Of a DNA stretch of 8,290 nucleotides, positions 1-5,415 are shown piece by piece (position 1 is the stretch's first letter; the number at the start of each line of letters is the position of its first letter). The DNA is from Bacteroidota bacterium (GTDB lineage Bacteria > Bacteroidota > Bacteroidia > UKL13-3). A program made the translations under genes and the position numbers. The stretch covers positions 1 to 8,290 of the forward strand of contig VEQB01000085.1 of the NCBI GenBank assembly GCA_018883485.1, read 5' to 3'. Below the pieces are notes generated by a model, which did not search any database, was not told the origin of the DNA, and was given only the letters and a program-made list of their open reading frames with translations.

Positions 1-276
1 CCATTACATACCTTGCGTGCAGATATCGATTATACCGTTGCAGAAGCCTTAACGGTTTATGGAAAGATTGGTATTAAGGTATGGATTTGTAAAGGTGAAG
101 TTTACGGAAAGCGCGATCTTTCTCCTAATGTAGGTTTAACCCCAGGTAATGATAGACCAGGCGGAAGACCAGATAGAAGAGAAGGTGGTGGCGATAGAAG
201 AAACGATAGAAGAGGTGGAGAAAGAGGAGGAGATAGAAGACCTTCAGGTGGCGGTGGTGATCGCAGAAGAAAATAA
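1..276 (+). CDS. rpsC: 30S ribosomal protein S3, C-terminal part (5' end outside window)
   Basis: This is the last 91 codons of S3, open from base 1 in frame 1 and ending in TAA. S3 sits at the mRNA entry channel of the 30S subunit. The fragment begins with the conserved PLHTLRADIDY segment, followed by YGKIGIKVWICKGE, which is the end of the S3 C-terminal domain. From about fragment residue 49 the family fold ends and a low-complexity tail starts, made of Asp-Arg-Arg, Gly-Gly and Arg repeats and finishing in GDRRRK. Arg/Gly-rich S3 tails are, to my knowledge, common in Bacteroidota. The TTG at 13 is an internal leucine codon, not a start. rplP follows after 32 bases, as in the S10 operon of most bacteria. 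Identification is secure; only the 5' portion is missing. Confidence 0.97.
   Translation, partial: PLHTLRADIDYTVAEALTVYGKIGIKVWICKGEVYGKRDLSPNVGLTPGNDRPGGRPDRREGGGDRRNDRRGGERGGDRRPSGGGGDRRRK
151..273 (+). repeat. Arg/Gly-rich coding repeat in the S3 tail
   Basis: The nonamer GATAGAAGA (Asp-Arg-Arg) occurs exactly at 172-180, 193-201, 205-213 and 232-240. Related units lie at 151-159 (GATAGACCA) and near the end of the gene. The copies are separated by multiples of three, with GGT/GGA glycine codons between them. The repeat therefore encodes a disordered basic tail and could expand or contract without frameshift. It is part of rpsC and not an independent element. Confidence 0.8.
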
Positions 277-308
277 TCAATTGTTCGAAAGTATAATTAA
301 CTGTAAAA

Positions 309-728
309 ATGTTACAGCCTAAAAAGACCAAATATAGAAAACAGCAAAAAGGAAGAATGAAGGGTAATGCCACACGTGGTTATAACTTATCATTTGGAAG
401 CTTTGGAATAAAAGCCTTAGATGGCTGTTTTTTAACATCCAAGCAATTGGAAGCGGCCCGTGTTGCTCTAAATCGTTTTATGAAACGTGAAGGACAAGTT
501 TGGATCCGTGTATTCCCAGACAAACCAATGACCCGTAAACCAGCCGAAGTTCGTATGGGTAAAGGTAAAGGTGCTCCAGAATTCTGGGTGGCCCGTTGTT
601 GGCCAGGTACCATCATTTTCGAAGCAGATGGTGTTCCTAAAGCAGTTGCCGAAGAAGCTATGCGTTTAGCGTCTCAGAAGCTTCCTGTAATTACAAAATT
701 TGTTGTTAAACCTGAATATAGCGAATAA
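309..728 (+). CDS. rplP: 50S ribosomal protein L16
   Basis: L16 (139 aa; E. coli has 136) binds 23S rRNA near the peptidyl-transferase centre and the A-site tRNA elbow, and is needed for late 50S assembly. The N-terminus MLQPKKTKYRKQQKGRMKG is the standard L16 start, which fixes the ATG. SFGSFGIKAL lies at about 29-37, WIRVFPDKP at 65-73 and VRMGKGKGAPEFWVA at 81-95. Arg82 aligns with the E. coli Arg81 that is hydroxylated in that organism; whether this happens here is unknown. No Shine-Dalgarno sequence is visible before the start (ctgtaaaa). rpmC begins two bases after the TAA, suggesting translational coupling. The protein looks intact. Confidence 0.99.
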   Translation: MLQPKKTKYRKQQKGRMKGNATRGYNLSFGSFGIKALDGCFLTSKQLEAARVALNRFMKREGQVWIRVFPDKPMTRKPAEVRMGKGKGAPEFWVARCWPGTIIFEADGVPKAVAEEAMRLASQKLPVITKFVVKPEYSE

Positions 729-730
729 TT

Positions 731-931
731 ATGAAGAACACAGAAATCAGGGAATTGTCCAATAAGGAATTGGCAGCAAGAATCCGTGAGGAGAGATCAG
801 GCTTGAATAAGTTAGAATTAGGTCATGCTATTTCTCCTGTAGAAAACCCAAATATCATTAGTGCAAATAAGAAGTTGATTGCCCGCTTGCTAACCGAGCA
901 ACGTAAACGTCAATTATTAAGTGCTCAATAA
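731..931 (+). CDS. rpmC: 50S ribosomal protein L29
   Basis: L29 (66 aa) is a small two-helix hairpin protein of the large subunit, located near the polypeptide exit tunnel next to L23. The N-terminal MKNTEIRELSNKELAARI and the basic second helix KLIARLLTEQRKRQ near the C-terminus are typical. It is charged throughout, with no membrane segment or cysteine. It begins two bases after rplP and is followed by a 9-base gap to rpsQ. No Shine-Dalgarno sequence precedes the ATG (aataattatg), so initiation probably depends on coupling with rplP or on an A/T-rich start region. Confidence 0.97.
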   Translation: MKNTEIRELSNKELAARIREERSGLNKLELGHAISPVENPNIISANKKLIARLLTEQRKRQLLSAQ

Positions 932-940
932 GCGTTGAAT

Positions 941-1210
941 ATGGAAAACACAACTGTAGAAAGAAACTCAAGGAAGGTAATCATAGGCAAAGTAGTTAGC
1001 AATAAAATGCAGAAAACTATTGTCGTATCCGTTGAACGTAAGGTAATGCACCCTAAGTACGGAAAGTTCATCAAAATGACTTCCAAGTTTAAAGCTCATG
1101 ATGAGAAAAACGAATGTAGTATTAACGACGTCGTTAGAGTTATGGAAACTCGTCCCTTGAGCAAGGATAAGCGTTGGAGATTAGTAGAAATCATTGAAAA
1201 AGCTAAATAA
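941..1210 (+). CDS. rpsQ: 30S ribosomal protein S17
   Basis: S17 (89 aa) is an early-assembling OB-fold protein that binds the 5' domain of 16S rRNA. KVIIGKVVSNKMQKTIVVSVER (about 12-33) is the diagnostic first half of the OB fold, and HPKYGKFI and RPLSKDKRWRLVEII complete it. I chose ATG at 941 (MENTTVERNSRK) rather than the in-frame TTG at 935, because it gives the usual family length and TTG would add only two non-conserved residues. It lies 9 bases after rpmC and 2 bases before rplN. Nothing appears damaged. Confidence 0.97.
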   Translation: MENTTVERNSRKVIIGKVVSNKMQKTIVVSVERKVMHPKYGKFIKMTSKFKAHDEKNECSINDVVRVMETRPLSKDKRWRLVEIIEKAK

Positions 1211-1212
1211 CG

Positions 1213-1581
1213 ATGATACAACAAGAATCAAGGCTCAAAGTAGCAGATAATAGTGGCGCAAAAGAGGTATTGTGCATCCGTGTTCTCGGAGGTACAGCTA
1301 GACGTTATGCTTCTGTTGGAGATAAAATAGTAGTGACTGTTAAATCAGCAATACCTTCAGGTACCGTAAAAAAGGGTACTGTATCAAAAGCGGTTGTAGT
1401 TCGTACCAAAAAAGAAGTACGCAGACAGGATGGTTCATACATTCGCTTCGATGATAATTCATGCGTATTATTGAACGCGCAAGATGAGCCGCGTGCAACC
1501 CGTATTTTCGGACCAGTTGCTCGTGAACTCAGAGAAAAACAGTTCATGAAAATTGTTTCATTAGCACCAGAAGTACTGTAA
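1213..1581 (+). CDS. rplN: 50S ribosomal protein L14
   Basis: L14 has exactly the usual family length, 122 aa. It is a beta-barrel large-subunit protein at the subunit interface, contributing to intersubunit bridges and lying next to L19. It opens with MIQQESRLKVADNSGAKEV (1-19), and VGDKIVVTVKSAIPSG lies at 35-50. VRTKKEVRRQDGSYIRFDDN (63-82) and the C-terminal ATRIFGPVARELRE (95-108) are both strong L14 signatures. The Asp-Asn-Ser-Gly start is uninterrupted. It begins two bases after rpsQ, and only one base separates its TAA from the rplX ATG. Confidence 0.99.
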   Translation: MIQQESRLKVADNSGAKEVLCIRVLGGTARRYASVGDKIVVTVKSAIPSGTVKKGTVSKAVVVRTKKEVRRQDGSYIRFDDNSCVLLNAQDEPRATRIFGPVARELREKQFMKIVSLAPEVL

Positions 1582-1582
1582 G

Positions 1583-1921
1583 ATGGAAAGAAAGTATAAC
1601 AGTCAAGTAAAACGCCATATCAAAAAAGGAGATAATGTACAAGTTATCGCTGGTGATGATAAAGGTAAAAAAGGTCGCGTAGTAGAAGTTATTACCGACA
1701 CTAACAGAGCTATAGTTGAAGGCGTAAACGTTGTAAAACGTCATACCAAACCTAATGCTCAAAATCAAAATGGAGGCATTATTTCAAAAGAAGCTCCTGT
1801 TCATATCTCTAACCTAATGGTAGTAGATAAATCAGGTAAAGCTACTAAAGTTGGCCGTAAGTTAAATGATAAAGGTAAGCTCGCCAGAGTATCTAAGAAA
1901 TCTGGTGATTTTATTGATTAA
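1583..1921 (+). CDS. rplX: 50S ribosomal protein L24
   Basis: L24 (112 aa; about 104 in E. coli) starts 50S assembly by binding the 5' end of 23S rRNA, and lies near the tunnel exit. The KOW motif is clear at about 16-38: KGDNVQVIAGDDKGKKGRVVE. It is followed by VEGVNVVKRHTKP (46-57) and APVHISNLMVVD (71-82). The N-terminus is about ten residues longer than the minimal family form, and the C-terminal end SKKSGDFID is acidic. The ATG lies one base after rplN. The 13-base gap to rplE (gtagtaaagtagt) shows no hairpin, although in E. coli the S8 feedback target lies around the rplX-rplE junction. Confidence 0.98.
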   Translation: MERKYNSQVKRHIKKGDNVQVIAGDDKGKKGRVVEVITDTNRAIVEGVNVVKRHTKPNAQNQNGGIISKEAPVHISNLMVVDKSGKATKVGRKLNDKGKLARVSKKSGDFID

Positions 1922-1934
1922 GTAGTAAAGTAGT

Positions 1935-2483
1935 ATGTATACACCAAGATTAAAAGAACAATATTCAAAGCAAATTATTCCTGCTATGCAGGAAAAGTTT
2001 AACTATAAGAACTCAATGATGGTTCCTAAGTTATTAAAAATTTGCATAAACCAAGGTATCGGTGCAGCCGTTGCCGATAAAAAATTAGTGGATCAAGCTA
2101 TTGAAGAGTTAAGTAATATAACTGGTCAAAGAGCTGTACCTACGCGTTCTAAGAAGGATATCTCTAACTTTAAATTGAGAAAGCATGTTCCTATCGGAAC
2201 GCGTGTAACCCTTCGTGGAGATCGTATGTACGAATTTTTGGATCGTTTGGTTTCTGTTTCTCTACCACGTGTTCGTGATTTTCAAGGATTAAAGCTTAAA
2301 GGTTTTGACGGAAGAGGAAATTACAACATGGGTATCACAGAGCAAATCATCTTTCCAGAAATAGTGATAGATAAGGTAAATCGCATCAATGGTATGGACA
2401 TTACTTTTGTAACTACAGCCACCACCGATGAGCAATGTCTTGAGTTGTTAAAAGAATTCGGATTACCATTCAAAAAAGCGTAA
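1935..2483 (+). CDS. rplE: 50S ribosomal protein L5
   Basis: L5 (182 aa; about 179 in most bacteria) binds 5S rRNA within the central protuberance and contacts the P-site tRNA. Landmarks in order are TPRLKEQY at the start, VPKLLKICINQGIG (30-43), GQRAVPTRSKKDISNFKLRK (64-83), IGTRVTLRGDRMYEFLDRL (87-105), LPRVRDFQGL (110-119) and GRGNYNMGITEQIIFPEI (126-143). All are L5 hallmarks in the correct order. The gene ends in tandem stops (TAA TAA at 2481-2486), and rpsN starts 10 bases later. No damage is visible. Confidence 0.99.
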   Translation: MYTPRLKEQYSKQIIPAMQEKFNYKNSMMVPKLLKICINQGIGAAVADKKLVDQAIEELSNITGQRAVPTRSKKDISNFKLRKHVPIGTRVTLRGDRMYEFLDRLVSVSLPRVRDFQGLKLKGFDGRGNYNMGITEQIIFPEIVIDKVNRINGMDITFVTTATTDEQCLELLKEFGLPFKKA

Positions 2484-2493
2484 TAAACTAAAC

Positions 2494-2763
2494 ATGGCAA
2501 AAGAGTCAGTAAAAGCACGTCAGCGCAAAAGAGAAAGAATTGTAGCTTTATTTGCTGCTAAACGTGAAGCGTTAAAACAAGCAGGAGATTTCGCTGGATT
2601 GCAAAAGCTTCCCCGCAATGCATCTCCTGTACGTTTGAAAAATCGTTGTAAATTAACAGGTCGTCCAAAGGGCTACATGAAAGATTTTGGCATTTGTCGT
2701 AATCAGTTTCGTGAACTAGCTTTAATGGGAAAGATTCCTGGAGTAACCAAATCCAGCTGGTAA
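2494..2763 (+). CDS. rpsN: 30S ribosomal protein S14, zinc-less long form
   Basis: S14 (89 aa) is a late-assembling protein of the 30S head. The length and internal insertion (DFAGLQKLPRNASPVRLKN, about 32-50) identify the long C-minus type rather than the ~61-aa zinc form. The former zinc positions are half lost: Cys52 and Cys68 remain, but their partners are Thr55 and Gln71 (RCKLT and ICRNQ), so no CxxC pair is present. The C-terminal FRELALMGKIPGVTKSSW is the universal S14 ending. A 125-base gap with a hairpin and promoter candidate follows, making this probably the last gene of its transcription unit, with partial read-through possible. Confidence 0.98.
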   Translation: MAKESVKARQRKRERIVALFAAKREALKQAGDFAGLQKLPRNASPVRLKNRCKLTGRPKGYMKDFGICRNQFRELALMGKIPGVTKSSW

Positions 2764-2774
2764 TTTAGAAAAAA

Positions 2775-2807
2775 TTTGGAAAAGGGAGGTGAATATTGTT
2801 ATATTCG
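2775..2807 (+). promoter_or_regulatory. Bacteroidota-type promoter candidate upstream of rpsH
   Basis: TTTG at 2775-2778 matches the -33 element, and TATATTCG at 2800-2807 matches the -7 consensus TAnnTTTG with one mismatch (C for T). The spacer is 21 bases, within the range I know for the phylum. Initiation would be expected near 2813, leaving a leader of about 75 bases before the rpsH ATG. The bases after the -7 box (GCAGCCCTTTT) are almost identical to those after the infA promoter candidate. This is pattern matching only; no transcription start is known here. Confidence 0.6.
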
Positions 2808-2817
2808 CAGCCCTTTT
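2780..2817 (+). terminator. Terminator-like hairpin between rpsN and rpsH
   Basis: An almost fully paired inverted repeat starts 17 bases after the rpsN stop. AAAAGGG (2780-2786) pairs with CCCTTTT (2811-2817). GTGAATAT (2789-2796) pairs with ATATTCGC (2801-2808) through eight pairs, one of them a T-G wobble. The loop is TGTT. Between the two stems lies a symmetric AG/AG internal loop. The 3' arm ends in four T's, as in an intrinsic terminator, but no longer T-run follows (AAGTTT), so termination may be partial. The same bases hold the -7 box of the rpsH promoter candidate. The pairing is directly visible; the function is inferred. Confidence 0.55.
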
Positions 2818-2830
2818 AAGTTTAATAACC

Positions 2831-2874
2831 ACTTAGCTAGTAAGAGTAAAAGCCTTGGCTTACTGCTAGCAAGT
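2831..2874 (+). promoter_or_regulatory. Structured leader upstream of rpsH, candidate autoregulatory RNA
   Basis: In the predicted leader, ACTT (2831-2834) can pair with AAGT (2871-2874), GCTAG (2836-2840) with CTAGC (2866-2870), and TAAG (2841-2844) with CTTA (2859-2862). A2835 is left as a single bulge and CTG (2863-2865) as a three-base bulge. The apical part contains AAGCCTTGGCTT (2850-2861), which can form a competing small hairpin. The element ends 14 bases before the rpsH ATG. A bulged stem directly ahead of a ribosomal-protein gene suggests feedback binding, with S8 as an obvious candidate, but no binding-site identity has been shown. Confidence 0.4.
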
Positions 2875-2888
2875 AAAAAAGATAACAT

Positions 2889-3287
2889 ATGACAGATCCA
2901 ATATCAGATTATTTAACCAGGCTCCGCAATGCGATCAAGGCAAACCATCGTATTGTAGAGATTCCTAGCTCCAACATAAAGAAGGAGATTACCCGTGTAC
3001 TCTTCGAAAAAGGATACATCCTTAATTACAAATTCGAAGATGTTGAAAACCGTCAGGGTACAATTAAAATCGCGTTGAAATATCACCCGGTTACCAAAAC
3101 TTCAGCAATTAAAAATTTAGAGCGCATTAGCCGCCCAGGTTTGCGTCGTTATGCCGCTGCAGACTCACTTCCTAGAGTTATCAACGGTATGGGTGTAGCT
3201 ATCGTAACCACTTCCAAAGGAGTTATGACAGAAAAAGAAGCACGTATACACAATGTTGGTGGTGAAGTATTATGTTATGTTTATTAA
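2889..3287 (+). CDS. rpsH: 30S ribosomal protein S8
   Basis: S8 (132 aa) is a primary binder of the 16S rRNA central domain (helix 21) and, in E. coli, the translational repressor of the spc operon. The start MTDPISDYLTRLRNAIKANH is canonical. IPSSNIKKEITRVLFEKGYI (25-44) forms the N-terminal RNA-binding region. The C-terminal TTSKGVMTEKEARIHNVGGEVLCYVY (107-132) carries the highly conserved STSKG-like loop that contacts the RNA, here with Thr in the first position. This is the first gene after the only long gap of the window and would head the transcript from the promoter candidate at 2775-2807. Confidence 0.99.
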   Translation: MTDPISDYLTRLRNAIKANHRIVEIPSSNIKKEITRVLFEKGYILNYKFEDVENRQGTIKIALKYHPVTKTSAIKNLERISRPGLRRYAAADSLPRVINGMGVAIVTTSKGVMTEKEARIHNVGGEVLCYVY

Positions 3288-3306
3288 TTAATAGGAGAAA
3301 GCCAGC

Positions 3307-3861
3307 ATGTCACGTATAGGAAAAGCAATCATTAAACTTCCAGCAGGTGTAGATATTAAAGTATCTTCTTCTAATTTAGTTACCGTAAAAGGACCTAAGG
3401 GAGAATTAACACAACAATTAGATCAGGATATTACTTTAGATGTAACTGATGGAATTATACAATTACAAAGACCAACAGACCAAAAACGCCATAAGGCTTT
3501 ACATGGTTTATACCGTTCTTTAGTAAACAATATGGTAACAGGAGTTACCCAAGGCTATACCCAACGTCAAGAGTTAGTGGGTGTGGGTTACAAAGCTACC
3601 AATGAAGGTAATGTTTTGGATTTAACCTTAGGTTACTCGCATCATATTTATTTTGAAATCCCTAAAGAAATTAAAGTAAAAACTGAGCAAGAGAAAGGTA
3701 AGAATCCAATCATAACCTTAGAAGGTATCGATAAACAATTGATGGGCCAGGTTGCGGCTAAAATCCGTTCACTCCGCGCTCCTGAGCCATACAAGGGTAA
3801 AGGTATCAAGTTTGTAGGTGAAACATTAAGAAGAAAAGCAGGTAAAACTGCTTCTAAATAA
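3307..3861 (+). CDS. rplF: 50S ribosomal protein L6
   Basis: L6 (184 aa) binds 23S rRNA near the factor-binding site and the base of the L7/L12 stalk. It contains two copies of the L6 fold. MSRIGKAIIKLPAGVDI opens the protein, VTVKGPKGELTQ (26-37) is in the first copy, and HKALHGLYRSLVNNMVTGVTQGY (62-84) follows. ELVGVGYKA (89-97), LTLGYSHHI (106-114), LEGIDKQLMGQVAAKIRSLR (138-157) and PEPYKGKGIKFVGE (159-172) are all family signatures. It is one of two genes here with a Shine-Dalgarno-like sequence: GGAGAAAG at 3294-3301, with GGAG ending 9 bases before the ATG. It is followed after 9 bases by rplR. Confidence 0.99.
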   Translation: MSRIGKAIIKLPAGVDIKVSSSNLVTVKGPKGELTQQLDQDITLDVTDGIIQLQRPTDQKRHKALHGLYRSLVNNMVTGVTQGYTQRQELVGVGYKATNEGNVLDLTLGYSHHIYFEIPKEIKVKTEQEKGKNPIITLEGIDKQLMGQVAAKIRSLRAPEPYKGKGIKFVGETLRRKAGKTASK

Positions 3862-3870
3862 GATTGAGCT

Positions 3871-4215
3871 ATGGTTAAGAAAGAAACAAGAAGACAGAAA
3901 ATTCGTTCCCGCATTCGCAGCCGCGTTACAGGAACTGCTCAAAAGCCACGTTTGTCGGTATTTAGGAGCAATAAATTCATCTATGCGCAATTGGTTGATG
4001 ATTTAAGTGGTAAAACTTTAGTTGCAACTTCATCAAGAAGTTTAACTGAGAAATCTCCTAAATCAGAATCATCTGTGCTAGTTGGTAAAGCTCTTGCAGA
4101 AAAAGCAATTGCAGCTGGTATTTTAGAAGTTGTATTTGACCGTGGCGGATATTTATATCATGGAAGAGTGAAAGCTCTTGCTGATGGAGCCCGTGAAGGT
4201 GGTCTTAAATTTTAA
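3871..4215 (+). CDS. rplR: 50S ribosomal protein L18
   Basis: L18 (114 aa) binds 5S rRNA together with L5 and attaches it to the central protuberance. The basic N-terminus (VKKETRRQKIRSRIRSRVTG, 2-21) is the 5S-binding tail. KPRLSVFRSNKFIYAQLVDD (25-44) is the best signature. LVGKALAEKAIAAGI and VVFDRGGYLYHGRVKALADG lead to the standard REGGLKF end. It ends 15 bases before rpsE. The length is typical and there is no interruption. Confidence 0.98.
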   Translation: MVKKETRRQKIRSRIRSRVTGTAQKPRLSVFRSNKFIYAQLVDDLSGKTLVATSSRSLTEKSPKSESSVLVGKALAEKAIAAGILEVVFDRGGYLYHGRVKALADGAREGGLKF

Positions 4216-4230
4216 TCGGAGAAAGAAAGT

Positions 4231-4755
4231 ATGTCAACAGCGAACATAAAAAAAGTTAAAACAACTGATATCGAACTTAAAGAAAAGGTTGTTTCTATAA
4301 ACCGCGTAGCCAAAGTAACCAAAGGTGGTAGAACATTTAGTTTCTCTGCTTTAGTGGTAGTTGGTGATGGTAATGGAGTGGTTGGTTATGGCTTGGGAAA
4401 ATCTCTTGAAGTAACTGATGCTATCTCTAAAGGTGTAGATGATGCAAAGAAGAATCTAGTGAAAGTTCCGGTATTAAAAGGTACCGTTCCTCACGAGCAA
4501 TTAGGTAAATATGGCGGTGGACGCGTATTCCTTAAGCCTGCGGCACATGGTACTGGTGTAATAGCTGGTGGTGCTATGCGTGCAGTTCTTGAGAGTGCTG
4601 GCGTTACCGATGTATTAGCAAAATCAAAGGGTTCTTCTAATCCACATAACGTGGTTAAGGCAACAATCAATGCATTATTAGAAATGCGTGATGCCTACAC
4701 TATATCACAACAAAGAGGAATTAGTTTAAAGAAAGTATTTAACGGACACGAATAA
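4231..4755 (+). CDS. rpsE: 30S ribosomal protein S5
   Basis: S5 (174 aa) sits at the 30S mRNA entry region and helps control decoding accuracy. The N-terminal double-stranded-RNA-binding-like domain spans about 14-80, with RVAKVTKGGRTFSFSALVVV at 25-44. That stretch includes the loop where spectinomycin-resistance changes occur in other bacteria, and it looks unmodified. VGDGNGVVGYGLGKS (44-58) is conserved. The second domain carries PAAHGTGVIAGGAMRAVLE (103-121) and the GSSNPHNVVKATINAL stretch (134-149). GGAGAAAG at 4218-4225 gives a Shine-Dalgarno-like signal at the same distance as in rplF. rpmD starts four bases after the TAA. Confidence 0.99.
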   Translation: MSTANIKKVKTTDIELKEKVVSINRVAKVTKGGRTFSFSALVVVGDGNGVVGYGLGKSLEVTDAISKGVDDAKKNLVKVPVLKGTVPHEQLGKYGGGRVFLKPAAHGTGVIAGGAMRAVLESAGVTDVLAKSKGSSNPHNVVKATINALLEMRDAYTISQQRGISLKKVFNGHE

Positions 4756-4759
4756 GACC

Positions 4760-4939
4760 ATGGAAAAATTAAAAATTACGCAGGTTAAAAGTGCAATCGA
4801 CCGCATGGAAGGTCAAAAACGCACCGTTCGTGCTCTTGGTTTTACCAAATTACATCAGTCTAGAGAGGTTGAAGCAACTCCTCAAATGATGGGTATGATC
4901 AATAAAGTGGCACATTTGTTAAAAATAGAAAAAATCTAA
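4760..4939 (+). CDS. rpmD: 50S ribosomal protein L30
   Basis: L30 is a 59-aa large-subunit protein, short but complete. Translation from the ATG at 4760 gives MEKLKITQVKSAIDRMEGQK, then RTVRALGFTKLHQSREVEAT, and ends HLLKIEKI before TAA. The pattern of an initial beta strand, the Ile-Asp/Arg-rich helix, then LGFTKLHQSREVEATPQMMGMINKV matches the L30 ferredoxin-like fold; most bacteria have LGL or LGF and H-rich sequence at the same place. Its position between rpsE and rplO is the invariable one. It starts four bases after rpsE, so translation is likely coupled. Confidence 0.98.
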   Translation: MEKLKITQVKSAIDRMEGQKRTVRALGFTKLHQSREVEATPQMMGMINKVAHLLKIEKI

Positions 4940-4949
4940 GCATCAGGCA

Positions 4950-5396
4950 ATGAAATTACATACATTAAAACCTGCAGCGGGTTCAACCCATAGAGAAGGC
5001 AAAAGAGTGGGCCGTGGAGAAGGAAGTGGCAAAGGCGGAACAGCAGCACGTGGCCATAAAGGTGCTGGCTCTAGAAGTGGTACAAGCACTAAGCGAGGTT
5101 TCGAAGGAGGTCAAATGCCTTTATACCGTCGTATTCCTAAGTTCGGTTTCAAAAATATGAACCGCATAGAATATGCCCCTATCAATTTAGACAAATTACA
5201 AGAATTAGCTGAAAAAGGAATCACTAAAATTGATTCTCAAATTTTGAGAGACAATGGTCTTATAGGTAAGAAAGATCTTGTGAAAATTCTTGGTAGAGGC
5301 GAAATTAAAATTGCCATGGAAATAAAGGCAGATAAATTTTCAGAAGCTGCACAAAAAGCTGTCGAAGCAGTAGGTGGTAGTATCTCTAATAACTAA
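4950..5396 (+). CDS. rplO: 50S ribosomal protein L15
   Basis: L15 (148 aa) is a late-assembling protein with a long extended N-terminus that threads into 23S rRNA. The Gly/Arg/Lys-rich arm at about 8-55 (LKPAAGSTHREGKRVGRGEG, then GKGGTAARGHKGAGSRSG) is unmistakable, followed by FEGGQMPLYRRIPKFGFKN (51-69), another L15 signature. The globular C-terminal half (LDKLQELAEKGITKID onward, to about 140) ends with VEAVGGSISNN. It is preceded by a 10-base gap after rpmD and followed by a 19-base gap before secY. No anomaly is seen. Confidence 0.98.
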   Translation: MKLHTLKPAAGSTHREGKRVGRGEGSGKGGTAARGHKGAGSRSGTSTKRGFEGGQMPLYRRIPKFGFKNMNRIEYAPINLDKLQELAEKGITKIDSQILRDNGLIGKKDLVKILGRGEIKIAMEIKADKFSEAAQKAVEAVGGSISNN

Positions 5397-5415
5397 AATC
5401 TAATCCTCCCAAACG

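Noticed and set aside
125..373. Minus-strand open frame of 82 codons opposite the S3 tail and the start of rplP
   Set aside because: The Leu/Phe/Tyr-rich translation is what the purine-rich repeat gives when read in reverse. There is no start signal, and it is antisense to two conserved genes.
935..940. TTG at 935 as the rpsQ start
   Set aside because: ATG at 941 gives the usual S17 N-terminus; TTG would add two residues without support.
2784..2798. A strong Shine-Dalgarno-like GGGAGGTGA followed by TTG, opening a seven-codon reading frame before rpsH
   Set aside because: It lies in the 5' arm of the hairpin and in the promoter spacer, upstream of the expected transcription start. The frame (LLYSQPF) has no recognisable content, and the match is explained by the base-paired arm.
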